The notes below the pieces were generated by a model. It had not been told where the DNA came from, ran no database searches, and worked only from the letters and a program-made list of their open reading frames with translations. The translations under genes were made by a program, and so were the position numbers. A DNA stretch of 8,851 nucleotides from Synechococcaceae bacterium WB4_1_0192 (lineage in GTDB: Bacteria; Cyanobacteriota; Cyanobacteriia; PCC-6307; Cyanobiaceae), in the NCBI GenBank assembly GCA_009926195.1, contig RFPK01000067.1, positions 1 through 8,851 of the forward strand, given 5' to 3'. Positions 1 through 6,025 of this stretch are shown here, piece by piece. Each line of letters opens with the position of its first letter. The first letter of the stretch is position 1.

Positions 1-85
1 GACTGCGGTGGAGCAGCACTTCACAACCGCCAGCATCCCGCAGCATTGGCCGGCAGCGGTTCGGGCACCCCTGGCATGGCCAGCG

Positions 86-898
86 ATGAGCTGGCGCTGG
101 ATCCCACCGCTGGCGGCCGATGGCCGCTTCCAGATGGCCCTCGACCGCTGGATGCTCAGCCGGCAGGAGCAGAGCGACGCCGAGCCCATGCTGCGGCTCT
201 ACCGCTGGAGCCGGCCGACCCTGTCGCTTGGGGCCCACCAGCGCCGGTTGGAGCCGCACTGGCCGGAGCTGGTGGCGGCCGGAGAGATTGAGCTGGTGCG
301 ACGGCCCAGCGGCGGCCGCGCAGTGCTGCATGCCGGTGAACTGACCTATGCCCTCGCCTGCCGGCCAGCCAGCCGGCGGCGGCTGGAGGCCTATGCCCAG
401 GCCTGCGGCTGGCTGCAGGCCGCCTTCGCCGAACTCGGCCTGCCCCTGAGCTTCGGGCGCACCGCTGCCGGGACGGCCCAGGGGCAGCCCAGCTGCTTTG
501 CCAGCGGCACCGCCGCTGACCTGATCCATGCCGATGGCGCCAATGCCGATCAGCCCAAACGGATCGGCAGCGCCCAGCTCTGGCGTGGACCGGCCCTGCT
601 GCAGCACGGCAGCATCCTGCTGACGCCGGCCAAGGATCTGTGGCGGCAGGTGTTCCGCGAGGATCCACCCAACCTGCCGCCACTGCCCTGCGCTGTGGCA
701 GAACTGGAGCAACGGCTGCGGGCGTCGGCTGAACGGCACCTCTGTGGCGGTCCCCTGCGGGATCAGCCCCTGGGCCCGGAGGAGCTGCAGGCGGTCTGGT
801 CGCTGGCGGCGGATCAGCCGAGCCCGCTGCCGGGCGAGGCCTCGCCGGCCGCCTGCATGGACCGGGCCACCGGCGCCAACGCCATCCCGAGTGGGTAG
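86..898 (+). CDS. LipM-like octanoyltransferase (BPL/LPL family, lipoate assembly)
   Basis: Predicted cytoplasmic enzyme of the biotin/lipoyl ligase fold that attaches octanoyl (lipoate precursor) to lipoyl domains such as GcvH. Numbering here is from the GTG at 8. The motif RRPSGGRAVLHAGELTYAL (about 98-116) is the family substrate-binding signature. Also visible are PSCFAS with Cys163, KRIGSAQ with Lys184, and LLQHGSILL. The Cys plus the Lys-x-x-GSAQ arrangement matches Cys-dependent octanoyltransferases (Bacillus LipM) better than ATP-dependent LplA, which lacks that Cys. I chose the ATG at 86 (270 aa) because the family N-terminus aligns with MSWRWIPPLAADGRFQMALD. A GTG at 8 would add 26 residues, and the frame is open to the window edge, so an even earlier start cannot be excluded. 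The C-terminal tail is Pro/Ala-rich and its last 85 bp overlap the convergent M50 gene. Family membership is confident; LipM over LplA is inferred from motifs recalled from memory. Confidence 0.85.
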   Translation: MSWRWIPPLAADGRFQMALDRWMLSRQEQSDAEPMLRLYRWSRPTLSLGAHQRRLEPHWPELVAAGEIELVRRPSGGRAVLHAGELTYALACRPASRRRLEAYAQACGWLQAAFAELGLPLSFGRTAAGTAQGQPSCFASGTAADLIHADGANADQPKRIGSAQLWRGPALLQHGSILLTPAKDLWRQVFREDPPNLPPLPCAVAELEQRLRASAERHLCGGPLRDQPLGPEELQAVWSLAADQPSPLPGEASPAACMDRATGANAIPSG

Positions 899-2061
899 GA
901 ACCCTGACGGCGGGCTGCCTCCAGGATCGGGACCGGCAGCTTCACCCCCAGGCGCGCCAGCAGCGCCTCACCCAGCTCCGGGCGCTCCAGGGTGCCGCAG
1001 GGCAGACCGGCGGGGCTGAGCACCAGCAGGCGACGGGTGCCCGGTTGATCGAGCTGGAGCACGGCCTGCCAGAGCGGGGCCGCCTCGGGGATGGTCGGCA
1101 GCAGGCTCAGGGGCTGCAGGTGGTCACCGACCCGCTCGCTGTCCCAGCACTGCACCGGCAGACGCTGCAGCGGTTCATCGTCGATGAAGCCCTGCCAGCG
1201 GCCACGATTGCAGACCAGCAGCCAATCGGCCGGACCATCGCCATCGCGCAGGCGGGTGCGACTGAGCTGGCGCAGGCTGTCGCTGGCCTCCAGCACACGG
1301 AAACGGCGCTGGGCCGCATCCTTCACCCTCAGCTCCCGCAGAGCCGCCTGCAGGGCGAGCAGCTGGGTCTGGTTGCGGATGGCCCCCAGACCGAACCAGC
1401 CCAGCAGCATCAGCCAGAGCCCGAACACGCTGGCCTTGCCCAGCAGCAGAACGATCCCGATCCCGATCGCCAGCAGCGCCAGCGCCCGACCACTGGCGGT
1501 GGCCACCTGCACGCCGCGGCGCTGGCTGCCGGTGATCTGCCAGACGATGGCCTTGAGGATCAGACCACCATCGAGCGGCAGGCCGGGCAGCAGGTTGAAC
1601 AGCCCCAGGACCAGGTTGAGGAATCCCAGTTCCTGGCACATCTGGCCCAGCAACGGCGAGAGATGGGAAACACCATGGCTACCGCCCAGCAGCAGCAGGG
1701 CCAGCAGCAGGCTCACCAGCGGACCGGCGGCGGCCACCAGCAGCGAGCCGATGGCGGTGCTGCACTCCCGCTCCACGCTGGCCACACCCCCCAGCAGGAA
1801 CAGGGTGATGCTGCGCACCTTCACCCCCTGGGCGATGGCCACCAGCGAATGCCCCAGCTCATGCAGGAGCACCGAGGCGAACAACAGCAGGGCCGTGAGC
1901 AGACCCAGGCCCCAGAGTGCGACGTCACTGCCCTGGCCCGCCAGCTCCCGGCTGTACTGCTGCTGGAAGCTGAGGGTGGCCAGCACCAGGATCACGAACC
2001 AGCTGGGATGGATGCGCAGGGGAATGCCCCGGATCGACAGCACCTGCCAGCCCTCGCCCAC
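814..2061 (-). CDS. Site-2 protease-like M50 membrane zinc metalloprotease
   Basis: Integral membrane protease of the S2P/M50 family, which cleaves substrates within or next to the membrane. The 415-residue product has several hydrophobic segments (about 20-31, 48-66, 104-125, 146-160, 190-225). The zinc motif HELGH is at 67-71 inside a hydrophobic stretch. The third ligand is in NLLPGLPLDGG (about 156-166, Asp164), the standard LDG motif of the family. The soluble C-terminal part (about 240-390) sits where many bacterial homologues carry CBS domains, but I see only a degenerate CBS-like pattern. The start is GTG at 2061: an in-frame stop at 2101-2103 rules out a much longer protein, and a GGGGGA stretch lies about 8 nt upstream as a plausible ribosome site. 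The gene is divergent from trpF and convergent with the lipoyl enzyme gene, overlapping it by 85 bp. The substrate is unknown. Confidence 0.9.
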   Translation of the reverse strand: MGEGWQVLSIRGIPLRIHPSWFVILVLATLSFQQQYSRELAGQGSDVALWGLGLLTALLLFASVLLHELGHSLVAIAQGVKVRSITLFLLGGVASVERECSTAIGSLLVAAAGPLVSLLLALLLLGGSHGVSHLSPLLGQMCQELGFLNLVLGLFNLLPGLPLDGGLILKAIVWQITGSQRRGVQVATASGRALALLAIGIGIVLLLGKASVFGLWLMLLGWFGLGAIRNQTQLLALQAALRELRVKDAAQRRFRVLEASDSLRQLSRTRLRDGDGPADWLLVCNRGRWQGFIDDEPLQRLPVQCWDSERVGDHLQPLSLLPTIPEAAPLWQAVLQLDQPGTRRLLVLSPAGLPCGTLERPELGEALLARLGVKLPVPILEAARRQGSYPLGMALAPVARSMQAAGEASPGSGLG

Positions 2062-2132
2062 GCCCCTGTCCCCCGGCTCGGTGTGCTCCTGAGCTGAATC
2101 CTAGAAAGGGCGGACCCTTTGCAACGTGGTGC
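2062..2132. promoter_or_regulatory. Divergent intergenic region between M50 protease and trpF
   Basis: This 71-bp gap lies between two divergent starts, so it must hold the 5' control signals of at least one and probably both genes. No convincing -35/-10 pair was found by eye; TAGAAA at 2102-2107 is a weak -10 candidate for trpF. The clearest element is the inverted repeat at 2105-2120, listed separately. Confidence 0.45.
2105..2120. repeat. Inverted repeat AAAGGG-N4-CCCTTT in trpF 5' region
   Basis: The arms AAAGGG (2105-2110) and CCCTTT (2115-2120) are perfect reverse complements separated by CGGA. The repeat lies 13 bp before the trpF ATG, inside the divergent gap. It could be a dimeric regulator site or a short hairpin near the trpF leader. 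Six-bp arms alone are weak evidence. Confidence 0.4.
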
Positions 2133-2843
2133 ATGGCCGCTGCGATCGCTCTGCCGCCGGCTGGGGCCGTGCAGCCGTGGTTGAAGGTCTGTGGCCTGCG
2201 CCGGCCGGAGCAGGCGGCGGCCACGGCGGCCCTGGGGGTGGATGCGATCGGGGTGATTGCCGTGCCCGGCTCACCGCGCTGGCTGGAGGCCGAGGCCCGT
2301 CCGGCGCTCTACGCGGCCATGGCTGAGGCCTGCCCCAGCTGCCTGGGGGTGCTGGTGGTGGCTGATGCCAGCGATGAGGAGCTGGCGGTGCTGGGCCCAG
2401 GCCACGGCCATCAGGTGCTGCAACTGCACGGATCGGAAAGCCCGGAGCGCTGCCGTCAGCTCCGGGCCGCACTGGGGCCGGAGCTGGGGCTTTGGAAGGC
2501 CCTGCGCATCCGCAGTGCCGATGACCTGCTGCAGGCGCAGGCCTACGCCGAGGTGGTGGACGCGCTGCTGCTGGATGCCTGGGTGGCCGATCAGCTGGGG
2601 GGCACCGGCCATCGCATCCCGGTGGAGTGGTTGCACGACTTCAGGCCCGACCTGCCCTGGTGGCTGGCGGGAGGCATCCGCGCCGAGCGCGTCGGGCCGA
2701 GTCTTGAGGCCCTGGCGCCGGCCCCCCCCGCTGGCCTCGATGCCTCCAGCGGTGTGGAGCGGGCGCCGGGCGACAAGGACCTCGACCAGGTGGCGGCCCT
2801 TGTGGCAGCCGTGGCGGCGGTCCGCCAGGATCAGCGCTGCTGA
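2133..2843 (+). CDS. trpF: Phosphoribosylanthranilate isomerase
   Basis: Cytoplasmic TIM-barrel enzyme of tryptophan synthesis. It isomerises N-(5'-phosphoribosyl)anthranilate to the carboxyphenylamino-deoxyribulose phosphate used by TrpC. The 236-residue product carries the family landmarks in order: LKVCGL with catalytic Cys20, VLQLHG (about 95-100), LLLDAW with catalytic Asp148 followed by GGTG (156-159), LAGGI (178-182), and GLDASSGVE with PGDKD (about 201-215) for phosphate binding and the C-terminal strand. The length is slightly above the usual 200-220 because of an N-terminal Ala/Pro leader. The ATG at 2133 is used; a GTG at 2169 would remove 12 leader residues and still keep the whole barrel. 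No good ribosome site is seen. The secreted-protein gene follows after 10 bp and is probably co-transcribed. A HIP1 octamer lies at 2142-2149 within the leader codons. Confidence 0.95.
   Translation: MAAAIALPPAGAVQPWLKVCGLRRPEQAAATAALGVDAIGVIAVPGSPRWLEAEARPALYAAMAEACPSCLGVLVVADASDEELAVLGPGHGHQVLQLHGSESPERCRQLRAALGPELGLWKALRIRSADDLLQAQAYAEVVDALLLDAWVADQLGGTGHRIPVEWLHDFRPDLPWWLAGGIRAERVGPSLEALAPAPPAGLDASSGVERAPGDKDLDQVAALVAAVAAVRQDQRC
2142..2149. repeat. HIP1 octamer GCGATCGC
   Basis: Perfect cyanobacterial HIP1 octamer (GCGATCGC) inside the first codons of trpF. Only one other copy was seen in the window, which fits a picocyanobacterial genome not rich in HIP1. Confidence 0.6.
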
Positions 2844-2853
2844 CCTCAGACCG

Positions 2854-3387
2854 ATGCGCCACGTCCCCCAGTCGCTTCGTGCGCCGATGCGGCGCTGCGC
2901 CAGCTCCTGGCTGGCTGGAGCCCTGCTCACCCTGGCCAGCGCGACAGCCGCACAGGCCCAGGACCTGGTGGGATGCCAGCTGGTGGGCGCCAGCCTGCAA
3001 TGCGTGCCGGGCGTGACGGAGAGCCCTCAGAAGCAGATCCAGCAACTGGATCAGCAGATCTCCACGGACATCCAGCTGGAGGGTGCCGTGCAGCAACGCA
3101 TTAATGGTCTTCAGCAACTGGTGCTGAGTGGTAACGCGGCAGTGGGTTCGCTGTTGACGGCCACGGCCGTCGCGGACGCCCAGGCGGCGCTGCCCACGGC
3201 CAGCTACCACTGGTACCGGATCAAGCCCGGTGAACGCAGCTGGGTGCTGATCGAAGGAGCCAAGGGAACCACCTACGTGCCCGCTCCGGTGGACATTGGC
3301 CAGAACCTGATGGTGGTGACCGTGATCAACCAGAACGGGGTGGTGAAGCGGGTGGCGTCGCAACCACTCGGACCGGTGCAGCCCTGA
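2854..3387 (+). CDS. Secreted hypothetical protein with Ig-like C-terminal domain
   Basis: I do not recognise a named family. The 177-residue product has a clear export signal: Arg residues, then a hydrophobic core (about 18-30), ending in ATAAQA with likely cleavage after residue 35. The mature part begins with two Cys (41 and 50) that could form a disulfide, followed by a Gln-rich, probably helical segment (about 57-90). It ends in a compact domain (about 117-174) with the spacing YHWYRI...W..IEGAKG.TY......DIGQ.L.VV.....NG, which resembles bacterial Ig-like repeats. The start is uncertain: ATG 2854 lies 10 bp after trpF, while ATG 2887 (166 aa) gives a more classical signal peptide. It probably acts in the periplasm or at the cell surface. 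It follows trpF on the same strand but has no evident link to tryptophan. A single Ig-like copy without other domains suggests a binding or structural role, but the function is unknown. Confidence 0.75.
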   Translation: MRHVPQSLRAPMRRCASSWLAGALLTLASATAAQAQDLVGCQLVGASLQCVPGVTESPQKQIQQLDQQISTDIQLEGAVQQRINGLQQLVLSGNAAVGSLLTATAVADAQAALPTASYHWYRIKPGERSWVLIEGAKGTTYVPAPVDIGQNLMVVTVINQNGVVKRVASQPLGPVQP

Positions 3388-3410
3388 GGGTTTGAGGCCG
3401 ACGCTGCAGC

Positions 3411-3430
3411 CCCGGGGCCGGGGCCCCGGG
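3411..3430. terminator. GC-only hairpin between convergent genes
   Basis: The perfect arms CCCGGGGCC (3411-3419) and GGCCCCGGG (3422-3430) are separated by GG, giving about 8 bp of stem once the tight loop opens. It occupies most of the 46-bp gap between the stops of the secreted-protein gene and folE, so it may serve both strands. There is no T-run on either side, so it is not a canonical intrinsic terminator. Confidence 0.5.
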
Positions 3431-3433
3431 TGC

Positions 3434-4156
3434 TCAGCGGACCAGCAGGGACTCCTGCTGCTTGACCAGCTCGAAGAACTCGGCCTTGAGGCTGGGGTCG
3501 TGGCGGAAATCACCACGCACCACGGAGTTGACCATGCTGGTCTGGGGCTCCTTCACACCGCGCCATTTCATGCAGTAGTGCTGGGCCTTCACAAGAATCG
3601 CCAGACCCTGAGGTTCACAGAGGCGCTCGATCTCATCGGCGAGGATCATCACGGCCTCCTCCTGAATGTGGGGGCGCGAGAAGACCCAATCCGCCACGCG
3701 CGAGAACTTGGACAGGCCGATCACCCGCTCACCAGGCTTGATGCCAATCCAGCAACTGCCAAGAATCGGCACGAGGTGGTGAGAACAGGCCGAACGCACT
3801 GTGATGGGACCAACGGTGTAGATCTCATCGAGCTTTTTAACATTCGGAAAGCTAGCGATCTTGGGCTGCCGATGATAACGACCCTTGAACACCTCATGGA
3901 TGTACATGCGCGCCACACGCTCAGCCGTTTCCTCGGTGTTGTGGTCGTTGTCGATATCAATCACCAGGCTGCGCAGCAGCTCACGTACCTTGCCGGCAAC
4001 CTCGATCTCCAGCTGATCCAGCTCGCCGGGAAGCAGGTGCTCAGCGATGTTGTCATTGGCCAGGAATGGTGCAGCAGCGGCTTCAAGGCGCTCACGGATG
4101 CGCAGACTTACAGGAGCAAGCTGGCCGGAAATACTGGAGGGAAGGGTGGAGGTCAT
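3434..4156 (-). CDS. folE: GTP cyclohydrolase I
   Basis: Cytoplasmic zinc enzyme converting GTP to 7,8-dihydroneopterin triphosphate, the entry step to folate and, in cyanobacteria, to pterins and queuosine-type products. The 240-residue product has the full catalytic core. SACSHHLVP supplies Cys124 and His127 and AQHYC supplies Cys195 as zinc ligands (E. coli Cys110, His113, Cys181). His126 and His193 match the catalytic histidines, GERVIGLSKFSR (about 142-153) is the GTP-binding region, and Gln165-Glu166 in RPHIQEE matches the guanine-recognising Glu. The first 45 residues are variable, as is usual. The ATG at 4156 is the start; no Shine-Dalgarno is visible. It lies 40 bp downstream of the SDR gene and is the last gene of the minus-strand run, ending at the GC hairpin. 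Confidence 0.97.
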   Translation of the reverse strand: MTSTLPSSISGQLAPVSLRIRERLEAAAAPFLANDNIAEHLLPGELDQLEIEVAGKVRELLRSLVIDIDNDHNTEETAERVARMYIHEVFKGRYHRQPKIASFPNVKKLDEIYTVGPITVRSACSHHLVPILGSCWIGIKPGERVIGLSKFSRVADWVFSRPHIQEEAVMILADEIERLCEPQGLAILVKAQHYCMKWRGVKEPQTSMVNSVVRGDFRHDPSLKAEFFELVKQQESLLVR

Positions 4157-4196
4157 ATCGCAATCACGCTGGCTTGAGCGCGGCTATGTGGGTGAA

Positions 4197-4928
4197 TCAG
4201 AGCCTGCCGGCGGCGGGCATGAGGGTGATGTCCTCCACGATCTGGGAGGCGGGCTGCTGGGCCAGAGACAACAACGCCTCGGCCGCTCGCTCGGGTGAAA
4301 GCATGGCATGCCGATCAAAGGAACTGTGGACCGTGGCGCTGTCCCATAGGGGCGTATTCACCGCACCCAGGGTCAGGGTGGAGATGCGGACGCCGTGCTG
4401 GCGCTCCTCCTCAGCCAGGCAGCGGCTGAAGCTGGCCAGAGCCGCCTTGCTGGCGCAGTAGGCCCCCCAGTCCGGAAAGGCATTGCGGGCGGCATGGCTG
4501 CTCACGTTGATGATGTGACCACCGCTTTGACGCAGGGCCGGCAGCACGGCCTGGCAGACCTGAAAAACGCTGGTGAGATTGAGCTGGAACAGCCACTGCC
4601 ACTGCTCAAGCGGCATCGTGGCGAGGGCACCGGTATAGGCGGCACCGGCATTGTTGATCACCACCTTCGGTGACAGACCACGACCCAGCAGCTCCTGCAG
4701 TCCAGGTGACACCACGGCAGGCTCAGCCAGGTCGATGGCGGCCACCTCGACGCGGCGGCCAGCGGCGCGGAGCTCATCAGCCAGGGCGTGCAGCTCAGGG
4801 CTGGAACGGGCAACGAGCAGTAAGTCGTAGCCCGCAGCGGCGAACAGACGAGCCGTCGCAGCGCCGATGCCCCGGGAGGCGCCGGTGATCAGGGCGACAG
4901 GGGCCGGTGAGAAAGAGGCGGAGGTCAA
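4197..4928 (-). CDS. Short-chain dehydrogenase/reductase (SDR), substrate unknown
   Basis: Classical SDR of 243 residues with an intact active site. It has the cofactor motif TGASRGIG (15-22), NNAG (92-95), Asn117, Ser143/144, and catalytic YCASK with Tyr157 and Lys161. Arg41 after strand 2 (LLVARS) points to NADP(H). The only usable start is TTG at 4928: the accA stop lies in frame at 4974-4976, I see no ATG or GTG between, and the Rossmann motif begins at residue 11. The substrate cannot be read from sequence. Its place between accA and folE allows three ideas: ketoacyl or aldehyde reduction in lipid metabolism, pterin reduction (the C-terminus with TPLW...VEDITLMPAAG resembles sepiapterin-reductase-like SDRs as I remember them), or an unrelated role. 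There is no evidence that it is FabG. Confidence 0.9.
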   Translation of the reverse strand: MTSASFSPAPVALITGASRGIGAATARLFAAAGYDLLLVARSSPELHALADELRAAGRRVEVAAIDLAEPAVVSPGLQELLGRGLSPKVVINNAGAAYTGALATMPLEQWQWLFQLNLTSVFQVCQAVLPALRQSGGHIINVSSHAARNAFPDWGAYCASKAALASFSRCLAEEERQHGVRISTLTLGAVNTPLWDSATVHSSFDRHAMLSPERAAEALLSLAQQPASQIVEDITLMPAAGRL

Positions 4929-4934
4929 ACGCGA

Positions 4935-4957
4935 GCGGCGGCCGATACGGCCACCGC
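4935..4957. repeat. Imperfect palindrome in accA-SDR gap
   Basis: GCGG-C-GGCCG, loop ATA, CGGCC-A-CCGC: nine paired bases with one C/A mismatch (4939/4953), centred at 4946. It sits in the 45-bp gap just before the TTG start of the SDR gene. There is no T-run, so a protein site or an RNA hairpin near the start is more likely than a terminator. Confidence 0.4.
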
Positions 4958-4973
4958 GAAGTGAAACAGAACC

Positions 4974-5963
4974 TTAAGAGCTCACGCCGACGTCCTGGGT
5001 GCCGACTTCGAGGAAACGCCCCATGCGACGGAACTTGGCGTAGCGCTGATCCATCAGCTCCGACTCGCTCAGGGTCTGCAGGACAGCGAGCTCCTGGGCC
5101 ACGGCGGAGCGCAGGTTTTCGGCCGCCTGACGCGGGGCCCAGTGGTTGCCACCGGAGGGTTCGGGAATCACGACATCGATGATGCCGAGCTTGAGCAGAT
5201 CAGCGGCGGTGATCTTCAGGGCTTCGGCAGCAACGGGCGCCTTGCCGGCATCGCGCCAGAGAATCGAGGCGCAGGCCTCGGGGCTGGCCACGGTGTAGAC
5301 GCTGTGCTGGAACATCAGCAGCCGGTCGGCCACGCCGATGCCGAGGGCCCCACCGGAGCCGCCTTCGCCGATCACGGTGGCGATGATCGGCACCCGCAGC
5401 CGGAACATCTCGCGCAGGTTGACGGCGATCGCCTCCCCCTGCCCCTGCTCTTCGGCCAGCAGGCCGGCGTAGGCGCCCGGGGTGTCGATGAAGCTCAGGA
5501 TCGGCAGGCGGAAGCGATCGGCGTGCTCCATCAGCCGCATCGCCTTGCGGTAGCCGCCGGGGGAAGCCATGCCGAAGTTGCGGGCCACATTCTCCTTGGT
5601 GTCGCGACCCTTCTGATGGCCGAGCAGCACCACGCCCTGATCGCCGATCCGGCCGACGCCACCAATCAGGGCCTGGTCATCGCTGCCGCGGCGGTCGCCA
5701 TGCAGTTCGATGAACTCATCGGTGAGCACCTGGATGTAATCGAGGGTGCTGGGCCGCTGCGGATGGCGGGCCACCTGGATCTTCTGGGCCGGGGTGAGGT
5801 GGCTGAAGATCTCCTCACGGCGGCGGGTGGCCAGGGTTTCCAGCTGCAGCAGCTGCTGGCTGACATCCACCTCGGAATCCTTGGCCAGCTGACGGATCTG
5901 TTCGATCTGCTCCTCGAGTTCCACCAGGGGTTTCTCGAAATCCAGCAGGGGACGACGGGCCAT
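4974..5963 (-). CDS. accA: Acetyl-CoA carboxylase carboxyltransferase subunit alpha
   Basis: Alpha subunit of the carboxyltransferase that, with AccD, moves the carboxyl group from carboxybiotin to acetyl-CoA to give malonyl-CoA for fatty acid synthesis. The 329-residue length is normal for the family. The N-terminus (about 8-55) is charged and helical, probably a coiled coil, and begins with the typical LDFEKPLVELE. The crotonase-fold core shows GHQKGRDTKENVARNFGM (about 115-132), SPGGYRKAMRLM, SFIDTPGAY (about 157-165), and the oxyanion region GEGGSGGALGIG (199-210). The ATG at 5963 matches the family N-terminus. It is 62 bp downstream of aar and 45 bp upstream of the SDR gene on the same strand. 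The neighbourhood couples malonyl-CoA supply to aar and ado, which use fatty acyl-ACP. A HIP1 site lies inside the gene. Confidence 0.97.
   Translation of the reverse strand: MARRPLLDFEKPLVELEEQIEQIRQLAKDSEVDVSQQLLQLETLATRRREEIFSHLTPAQKIQVARHPQRPSTLDYIQVLTDEFIELHGDRRGSDDQALIGGVGRIGDQGVVLLGHQKGRDTKENVARNFGMASPGGYRKAMRLMEHADRFRLPILSFIDTPGAYAGLLAEEQGQGEAIAVNLREMFRLRVPIIATVIGEGGSGGALGIGVADRLLMFQHSVYTVASPEACASILWRDAGKAPVAAEALKITAADLLKLGIIDVVIPEPSGGNHWAPRQAAENLRSAVAQELAVLQTLSESELMDQRYAKFRRMGRFLEVGTQDVGVSS
5425..5432. repeat. HIP1 octamer GCGATCGC
   Basis: Perfect HIP1 octamer within accA; the flanking bases make the extended 10-bp palindrome GGCGATCGCC (5424-5433). Confidence 0.6.
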
Positions 5964-6025
5964 GGGATGCGAGCGAAGGAGCGGAGCGGAACGGCGGATT
6001 CAGGGGCTCAGGGAGCCGGCGGGGG

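Noticed and set aside
1045..2097. Long plus-strand open frame of about 350 codons opposite the M50 protease
   Set aside because: Gln/His/Pro-rich translation without any domain; the opposite strand encodes a clear protease with HELGH and LDG motifs. Long antisense frames are expected in high-GC DNA.
2257..2853. In-frame extension of the secreted-protein gene upstream through trpF
   Set aside because: This part is the shifted frame of trpF with Arg/Trp-rich nonsense. The signal peptide begins only after 2854 or 2887.
6005..6017. Short inverted repeat GGCTC-AGG-GAGCC at the end of aar
   Set aside because: Five-bp arms in GC-rich DNA, no T-run, close to what chance gives; not enough to call a terminator.
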